Shown here piece by piece: positions 1 through 5,185 of a stretch of DNA of 5,185 nucleotides. Under the pieces are notes generated by a model. It saw only the letters and a program-made list of their open reading frames with translations, made no database searches and was not told where the DNA came from. Where the stretch lies: NCBI GenBank assembly GCA_947071365.1, contig CAMTFT010000167.1:1-5185 (forward strand), given 5' to 3'. The DNA is from an uncultured bacterium. Lineage in GTDB: Bacteria > Bacillota > Clostridia > Lachnospirales > Lachnospiraceae. Both the position numbers and the translations under genes were made by a program. How positions within the stretch are numbered: the first letter of the stretch is position 1; every line of letters starts with the position of its first letter.

Positions 1-46
1 AGATGTAGCTCCGTCTCGTGGGCTCGGAGATGTGTATAAGAGACAG
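1..46 (+). other. Illumina Nextera i7-side adapter with index (synthetic, not genomic)
   Basis: Bases 13-46 match the Nextera read-2 transposase adapter, which ends in the 19-bp Tn5 mosaic end AGATGTGTATAAGAGACAG (28-46). Bases 5-12 (GTAGCTCC) sit where the i7 index lies. From memory this is the primer-strand form of Nextera XT index N718 (sample-sheet form GGAGCTAC). Bases 1-4 (AGAT) fit the end of the P7 flow-cell primer. This is library-construction sequence left untrimmed, so native DNA begins at base 47. Reading frames that begin here carry adapter-coded peptides such as MCIRDR or MYKRQ. The adapter identity is close to certain; the index name is from recall. Confidence 0.98.
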
Positions 47-47
47 G

Positions 48-1664
48 TGCTTTATGGTTCTGATCATGAGGCTGATGGAGATGGAATTTGCAATTGCATC
101 GTATTCTCTGGAGGGCCTTGTCTTTACGGTACAACTCGTGGCCGTTGTATTCCTCGTATCGTCCCTGGCCTCTGCGATCTATCTTGGAAGGGTACGCATA
201 TACAGCCTGATCTACGGAGAAAAGAAGGTGGAAAAACAGATCCATCATCCGCTGTTCTGGGCGGTGCTGGCACTTATTTTCTTTGCAGTCATGGTCATGA
301 GCTGTGTCGGTCTGCGTACAGAGCTGCGAAAGGCGATCCTGACATATTCAGACAATGCAGCAGGTATGCTGAAAAGTATTGCGTTGTTTGCGGTCAGCCT
401 TATTTTGTTTCACATTTCGCTGGCGCGCAGCATCGTGAGACTGATGCAGAAAAACAGACGTTTCGCCGCGTATGGTACGAACACATTCATCCTGCGTCAG
501 CTCGGCTCAGTGCTTCGGACGAATTCCGTTATGCTGGGGGTGCTGGCAGCACTGATGACTTTTGCGGTGATAGGCGCAAATATGTCGTTTCTGCAAAAGA
601 TTACGGAGGAGGAAGCGCTGCGCAGGGATTTGCCGTATGATATTATGTATGCGGGGAACCTGACAAACGAAGGATATTCCCTGTTCTCTTCCGATGAACC
701 GGAACTGTCGATCCAGGAGGCGGAGGAGAAGATCGAAGAGTATGCCGATATAAAGGCGAAGCATCCGTACACGCTGTACACAAACGGCGAATCGTATTTT
801 TACGGCTTTACACGATATGCGGGAAGTCCGCAGATGCGCGATTATTATATGAAGGAAAGCGATTTTAATGAATTTGTAGTGCCGTTGGGATATGAACCGG
901 TACAGCTTAAGGATCAGTATTTCGTGGTGGCGAACGATGCGCAGATGGCGCAGATCGACTGGTCAAAAACGCAGCTTTCTCTGAACGGGAAAGAGTATTA
1001 TTACGTGGATGCGCCGCAGCAGGAATACCGTATCTTCCAGTATATTATGTTTTTTGTAGTGGTGCCGGATGAGGCGGCGCAGCAGATGACACCGGAACAG
1101 GATTTTGTGGTATATGAGCTGGAAGAGGGGAGTTATGATCTGGAATCCATTCAGAAGCTGGAGCGGGCGCTGACCTTTACGGTGACGGAAACGTATATGG
1201 GAGAGACCGTTGACTATGAAATGTGCAATTACTATTTCAAGGAGTTAAGCCGTCAGGACCGCAACAGTAATGTGGCGATCTATGTGGTAGGCGTTCTGTA
1301 CATTGCAGCCGTATTCCTTTTGATGGCAATGGCGATCCTGGCGCTTAAGACACTTTCCAATATTTCTGAGGATAAAAAGCGGTATCAGATCCTGTTCCGT
1401 CTGGGAGCGGGACGGCAGGAGCAGTGTCAGGCGCTGCGCCGCCAGACATTTTTCTTTTTCTTCCTGCCCTTTGCGGTTCCGATGCTGACCGGGATACCGG
1501 TGGTTCTGATCAGCGCGGAGGCGATGCGGCTGTGCGACTTTGCAAATCAGGTGGGTATGGTCTATGCGATCGCGCTGACGGTGGCAGTTGTCATGGCGCT
1601 GATCTATGTGCTGTACTATATGGCGACGTATCAGATCGCGAAGAGGGCGGTAATTGTTTCATAA
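48..1664 (+). CDS. BceB-type ABC transporter permease (FtsX family), 5'-truncated
   Basis: This is the membrane subunit of a probable ABC transporter of the BceAB type. That family works with an ATPase (BceA-like), and often a two-component system, in sensing or resisting peptide antibiotics at the cytoplasmic membrane. About 538 native codons are visible; family members are usually about 620-670 residues. Counting from the first full native codon (48-50), hydrophobic segments lie near residues 24-46, 69-89, 109-125, 161-181, 410-433, 467-489 and 503-525. A soluble region of about 225 residues sits between the fourth and fifth. This matches TM4 to TM10 of the ten-helix BceB fold, with the large extracellular domain between TM7 and TM8, so the first three helices are missing. 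After the domain, the stretch NISEDKKRYQILFRLGAG resembles the cytoplasmic coupling segment of FtsX permeases. The gene ends in TAA at 1662-1664, 26 bases before a terminator. An upstream ATPase gene would be expected but is outside the window. The apparent GTG start at 18 is adapter sequence. The transported substrate is unknown. Confidence 0.85.
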   Translation, partial: CFMVLIMRLMEMEFAIASYSLEGLVFTVQLVAVVFLVSSLASAIYLGRVRIYSLIYGEKKVEKQIHHPLFWAVLALIFFAVMVMSCVGLRTELRKAILTYSDNAAGMLKSIALFAVSLILFHISLARSIVRLMQKNRRFAAYGTNTFILRQLGSVLRTNSVMLGVLAALMTFAVIGANMSFLQKITEEEALRRDLPYDIMYAGNLTNEGYSLFSSDEPELSIQEAEEKIEEYADIKAKHPYTLYTNGESYFYGFTRYAGSPQMRDYYMKESDFNEFVVPLGYEPVQLKDQYFVVANDAQMAQIDWSKTQLSLNGKEYYYVDAPQQEYRIFQYIMFFVVVPDEAAQQMTPEQDFVVYELEEGSYDLESIQKLERALTFTVTETYMGETVDYEMCNYYFKELSRQDRNSNVAIYVVGVLYIAAVFLLMAMAILALKTLSNISEDKKRYQILFRLGAGRQEQCQALRRQTFFFFFLPFAVPMLTGIPVVLISAEAMRLCDFANQVGMVYAIALTVAVVMALIYVLYYMATYQIAKRAVIVS

Positions 1665-1690
1665 CGACAGAGCAGATATTTAATGGCTGG

Positions 1691-1733
1691 ACGGCCGGAA
1701 GGTGATGACTTTCCGGTTGTCCGGCCGTTTTTT
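1691..1733 (+). terminator. Rho-independent terminator after the permease gene
   Basis: ACGGCCGGA (1691-1699) pairs with TCCGGCCGT (1720-1728) to give a GC-rich 9-bp stem, followed by a run of six T (1728-1733). The 20-base interior contains TTCCGG (1711-1716), which could instead pair with CCGGAA (1695-1700), so a competing inner hairpin exists. The element begins 26 bases after the permease stop and precedes the dnaE promoter. It should end permease transcription and make dnaE a separate unit. Confidence 0.88.
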
Positions 1734-1749
1734 ATTAATGAAAAATAGG

Positions 1750-1761
1750 AAGGTTTACCTT
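1750..1761. repeat. Short inverted repeat upstream of the dnaE promoter
   Basis: AAGGT-TT-ACCTT is a perfect 5-bp inverted repeat with a 2-base centre. The loop is too small for an RNA hairpin, so if it has a function it would be as a DNA site for a dimeric regulator. It lies about 55 bases upstream of the proposed -35 box, too far for simple promoter occlusion. A repeat this short can arise by chance in AT-rich spacer DNA. No regulator can be named. Confidence 0.25.
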
Positions 1762-1815
1762 AAAAACTGCAGCAGGTTATTGCAGAATTAAAATATTCGT
1801 CTTACTGTAGAAATA

Positions 1816-1845
1816 GTGACAGAGCCCCTGAAAATATGATATACT
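1816..1845 (+). promoter_or_regulatory. Predicted sigma-A type promoter for dnaE
   Basis: GTGACA (1816-1821) matches the -35 consensus TTGACA at five of six positions. TATACT (1840-1845) matches the -10 consensus TATAAT at five of six, and the spacer is 18 bp. Transcription would begin near 1852, leaving an untranslated leader of about 35 bases before the GTG start of dnaE. A second -10-like hexamer, TATGAT (1835-1840), overlaps it but has poorer spacing from this -35. The position just downstream of a terminator supports the call; it is a prediction from motifs only. Confidence 0.65.
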
Positions 1846-1873
1846 ACCTTTGTTTCATATGTAAGCGCGAGAT

Positions 1874-1880
1874 AAAGGAG
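1874..1880 (+). promoter_or_regulatory. Shine-Dalgarno site that fixes the dnaE start
   Basis: AAAGGAG lies six bases upstream of the GTG codon at 1887-1889, which is ideal strength and spacing for a Firmicute. No comparable purine-rich site lies before the longer in-frame ATG at 1836. This site therefore decides the choice of start for dnaE. Confidence 0.88.
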
Positions 1881-1886
1881 AAGAAC

Positions 1887-4800
1887 GTGAATTTTACACA
1901 TTTGCACGTCCACACAGAATACAGTCTGCTGGACGGTTCAAATAAGATAAAGGAATATGTGGCGAGGGTCAAGGAGCTGGGCATGGACAGCGCAGCTATC
2001 ACAGATCACGGTGTGATGTACGGCGTCATCGATTTTTACCGGGAAGCCAGGGCGGCAGGCATCAATCCCGTTCTGGGCTGTGAGGTGTACGTGGCGCCGA
2101 ATTCCAGATTTGACCGGGAGCTTGGAAGCGACGAGGACAGATACTACCATCTGGTACTTCTGGCGGAGAATAATACGGGCTATGCCAATCTGATGAAGAT
2201 CGTTTCCAAGGGCTTTGTGGAGGGCTTTTATTATAAGCCCAGAGTGGATATGGAAGTGCTGCGGGAATATCATGAGGGGATCATCGCCCTCAGTGCGTGT
2301 CTGGCCGGAGAAGTGCAGAAATATCTGGTGCGGGGCATGTACGAGGAGGCCAGAGAGGCGGCCCTCAGATACAGAGATATTTTTGGTGAGGGCAATTACT
2401 TTCTGGAGCTGCAGGATCACGGGATCGCAGAGCAGAAGCTGGTCAACCAGCAGCTCCTTCGGATGAGCCGGGAGCTGGGTATTGAGCTGGTGGCGACGAA
2501 TGACGTTCATTATACGTACGAGAACGACGCAGCCTCCCATGATATTCTGCTGTGTATCCAGACGGGAAAGAAGCTGGCGGACGAGGACCGTATGCGCTAT
2601 GAGGGCGGCCAGTATTACGTAAAGTCGCCGGAGGAGATGGCGGAACTGTTTCCGTATGCGCCCCAGGCGCTGGAGAATACATGGAAGATCGCGCAGCGCT
2701 GCCATGTGGAGATAGAGTTCGGCGTTACGAAGCTGCCGAAGTTTGACGTGCCTGCCCCGTATACTTCCTGGGAATATCTGAACAAGCTGTGTTACGAAGG
2801 GCTGGAACGACTATATAAAGAACGGGCACAGGAACAGAAGCCGCGGCTGGAATATGAGCTGTCTGTCATTCAGAAGATGGGATATGTGGATTATTTCCTG
2901 ATCGTATGGGATTTTATCCGGTTTGCCAGAGAGCATGATATCATGGTGGGGCCGGGACGTGGTTCTGCGGCGGGCAGTATCGTGTCATACACGCTGGGGA
3001 TCACGCAGCTTGATCCGATCCGTTACAATCTTCTGTTCGAGCGTTTCCTGAATCCGGAGCGTGTATCGATGCCGGATATTGATATTGACTTCTGCTTTGA
3101 ACGAAGGCAGGAGGTCATTGATTACGTAGTGCGCAAATACGGCAAGGACCGGGTGGTGCAGATCGTCACCTTCGGTACGCTGGCGGCTCGTGGTGTGATC
3201 CGGGATGTGGGGCGTGTCATGGATATGCCGTATGCGCTGTGCGATACGATTGCAAAGATGGTGCCCCAGGGACCTCAGGCGATGAACATTACGATCGACC
3301 GGGCGCTGGAGATGAGCCAGGAGCTGCGTACCATGTATGAGAATGATGCGCAGGTGCATGAGCTGATCGACATGTCAAAGAGGCTGGAGGGATTGCCGCG
3401 GCATACCTCCATGCATGCGGCTGGCGTTGTGATCAGCCAGAAGGACGTGGATGAGTACGTGCCGCTCTCCAGAGCTTCTGACGGAACGATCACGACCCAG
3501 TTCACGATGACGACACTGGAAGAGCTGGGGCTTCTGAAAATGGATTTTCTGGGTCTTCGTACCCTGACTGTGATTCAGAATGCCGTACGGCTGGCCGAGA
3601 AGAGCAGCGGCAAAAAAATAGACATGCAGGAGATCGATTACGATGACAAGGCGGTGCTGGACTCCATCGGTACGGGAAAGACGGAGGGCGTGTTCCAGCT
3701 TGAAAGCGCGGGGATGAAGAGCTTCATGAAGGAGCTGAAGCCCAGAAGCCTGGAGGACGTCATCGCCGGTATCTCACTGTACCGTCCGGGGCCCATGGAT
3801 TTTATTCCGAAATATATCCATGGCAAGGATCACCCCGGAGATATCACGTACGACTGCCCGCAGCTTCAGCCGATTCTGGAATCGACGTACGGATGTATCG
3901 TTTATCAGGAGCAGGTCATGCAGATCGTGCGTGATCTGGGCGGATATACGCTGGGACGGAGCGACCTGGTGCGAAGGGCGATGTCGAAGAAAAAGGCATC
4001 TGTCATGGCGAAGGAACGCCAGAATTTTGTGTATGGCAATTCTGACGAGGGCGTACCGGGCTGCGCGGCCAACGGCATCGATGAGAAGACGGCAAATAAG
4101 ATTTTTGACGACATGACGGATTTTGCAAAGTACGCCTTCAACAAGTCCCATGCGGCGGCGTATGCGGTGGTGGCGTACCAGACGGCGTATCTGAAATACT
4201 ACTATCCGGTGGAATTTATGGCGGCGCTGATGACATCCGTGATCGATAACCCGGGGAAGGTGGCGGAATATATTCTGACCTGCCGCCAGATGGGGATCGG
4301 CATCCTGCCTCCCGATATCAATGTGGGGGAGAGCAGCTTTTCCGTGGATGGCCACAATATCCGTTACGGCCTTTCCGCCATCAAGAGTATCGGCCGTCCT
4401 GTGATCGATACGATCGTAGAAGAACGAAAGATGCGCGGGCCGTACCGGAGCATTGCAGATTTTATAGAGCGCGTTTCGGGAAAAGAAGTAAATAAGAGAA
4501 CGCTGGAAAGCCTGATCAAGTCCGGGGCGCTGGACAGTCTTGGCGGGACGAGAAAACAGTTCATGCAGGTGTACGGCGGAGTAATGGAGCGGGTAGCCCA
4601 GGAGAAAAAAAGCGCCGTCACGGGACAGATGTCACTGTTCGATCTGATGGGCGAGGAAGAAAAAAAGGAATACGAGCTTCAGATGCCGGATGTGGGCGAG
4701 TTCGATAAGGAGCAGGTTCTGGCCTTTGAAAAAGAAGTTCTTGGCATTTACGTCAGCGGTCATCCGCTGGAAAAATACGAGGCGCTCTGGAGAAAGGGGA

Positions 4801-5138
4801 TTTCGAATGTCACCTCAGACTTTGCTCTGGATGATGAGACGGGAGTCTCAAAGGTACAGGACAACAGTACGGCGGTCGTGGGCGGCATGATCACCGGAAA
4901 AACCATTAAATACACGAAGACGAATAAAACGATGGCTTTTCTGACGCTGGAGGATCTGGTGGGAACGGTGGAAATCGTCGTATTTCCCCGGGACTACGAG
5001 AAAAATACGCAGTTTCTGACCATGGACCGGAAGGTGTTTGTCCGGGGCCGGGTAAGCTGCGAGGACGATAAGCCCAGCAAGCTGATCTGCGAAAAGATAT
5101 GGCCCTTCGAGGATGTGCCTCAGGAGCTGTGGGTGCAG
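1887..5138 (+). CDS. dnaE: DNA polymerase III alpha subunit DnaE, 3'-truncated
   Basis: DnaE is the catalytic C-family replicative polymerase. In Firmicutes that also carry PolC, DnaE typically extends RNA primers on the lagging strand. The chosen GTG start gives a protein opening NFTHLHVHTEYSLLDG, the normal DnaE N-terminus. Domains in order are: PHP (about 1-280), with candidate metal ligands H7, H9, D16, H41, E66, H88, C138, D206 and H208; the palm, with GPGRGSAAGS (355-364), PDIDIDF (396-402, catalytic D399 and D401) and MDFLGLRTL (third catalytic Asp D553); the fingers, with RPGP (633-636), YQEQVM (673-678), LVRRAMSKKK (694-703) and FAKYAFNKSHAAAYA (746-760); a helix-hairpin-helix region (about 850-885); a clamp-binding motif QMSLF (914-918); and an OB fold (about 993-1072). 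1084 native codons are present. Clostridial homologues run to about 1150 residues, so perhaps 70-80 C-terminal residues and the stop are missing. The residues LSLIHI that follow in frame are adapter-coded. The gene has its own promoter and is separated from the upstream permease by a terminator. The identification is secure; the DnaE subclass (DnaE1 or DnaE3) is not settled. Confidence 0.97.
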
Positions 5139-5185
5139 CTGTCTCTTATACACATCTGACGCTGCCGACGACTTAATAGGTGTAG
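5139..5185 (-). other. Illumina Nextera i5-side adapter with index (synthetic, not genomic)
   Basis: Bases 5139-5157 are the reverse complement of the Tn5 mosaic end (CTGTCTCTTATACACATCT). Bases 5158-5171 (GACGCTGCCGACGA) complete the reverse complement of the Nextera read-1 adapter. Bases 5172-5179 (CTTAATAG) sit at the i5 index position; the reverse complement CTATTAAG is, from memory, Nextera XT index S518. Bases 5180-5185 (GTGTAG) fit the start of the P5 primer complement. Native sequence ends at 5138. The dnaE frame runs into this adapter and gains the false residues LSLIHI before a stop at 5157-5159. Confidence 0.98.

Noticed and set aside
28..46. A Tn5 transposon end, with its partner at 5139-5157, suggesting a natural composite transposon
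   Set aside because: The mosaic end is the engineered Tn5 form and is continuous with Illumina read adapters and index sequences at both ends. No transposase gene lies inside. It is library chemistry, not a mobile element.
32..640. A plus-strand open frame of about 200 codons starting MYKRQ
   Set aside because: It begins in the adapter and overlaps the permease gene in another frame. Its composition is rich in Cys, Gly, Arg and Ser without recognisable motifs, as expected for an out-of-frame shadow.
1767..1785. A CTGCA...TGCAG hairpin in the intergenic region as a possible regulatory RNA or riboswitch
   Set aside because: The stem is only five pairs with a nine-base loop, and it lies upstream of the predicted transcription start. 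No riboswitch pattern is visible.
1836..1886. An N-terminal extension of DnaE from the ATG at 1836
   Set aside because: There is no ribosome binding site before it, it overlaps the predicted promoter, and its residues do not resemble a DnaE N-terminus. The GTG at 1887 has a strong Shine-Dalgarno.
1938..2705. A minus-strand open frame of about 255 codons inside dnaE
   Set aside because: It is wholly antisense to the conserved PHP region. I found no ribosome binding site or recognisable domain, and the sense frame explains the sequence.
3774..4355. A minus-strand open frame of about 193 codons, rich in His and Arg, inside dnaE
   Set aside because: It is antisense to conserved fingers motifs of the polymerase. 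The His/Arg-rich composition is typical of reverse-complement shadows of GC-rich coding sequence.
47..5138. A new multi-gene system such as defence, toxin-antitoxin or CRISPR
   Set aside because: The insert holds only two partial, recognisable genes of ordinary function, with a short spacer. No repeats-and-spacers pattern, small paired genes or unusual domain fusions are visible.

Overview
This window is a 5185-base sequence whose two ends are synthetic. Bases 1-46 are an Illumina Nextera i7-side adapter and bases 5139-5185 are the i5-side adapter, each ending in the 19-bp Tn5 mosaic end facing the insert. Only bases 47-5138 (5092 bp) are biological. The insert suggests a Gram-positive anaerobe of the class Clostridia, probably a gut Lachnospiraceae-type Firmicute. 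The reasons are the clostridial style of the DnaE sequence, a BceB-like FtsX permease of the kind common in Firmicutes, a strong AAAGGAG ribosome binding site with a GTG start, and moderate G+C. Genus cannot be fixed from this sequence.

Layout. Bases 47-1664 hold the 3' part of a plus-strand gene for a BceB-type (FtsX family) ABC transporter permease. It is cut at its 5' end by the adapter junction. A rho-independent terminator follows at 1691-1733. The short intergenic region (1665-1886) also holds a small inverted repeat, a good sigma-A type promoter (1816-1845) and a strong Shine-Dalgarno (1874-1880). Bases 1887-5138 hold dnaE, the alpha subunit of DNA polymerase III, cut at its 3' end by the second adapter. 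1084 native codons are visible, and only the extreme C-terminus is missing.

The two genes lie on the same strand but look like separate transcription units, because a terminator and then a promoter separate them. No functional link between peptide-antibiotic/envelope-stress transport and replication is implied. I see no CRISPR array, RNA gene, natural mobile element or undescribed multi-gene system. The most notable feature is the intact adapter-index structure at both ends, which has also created false N- and C-terminal peptides in the reading frames. Of biological interest are the apparently complete PHP metal site in DnaE, its internal clamp-binding motif, the start-codon question, and the divergent extracellular domain of the permease.
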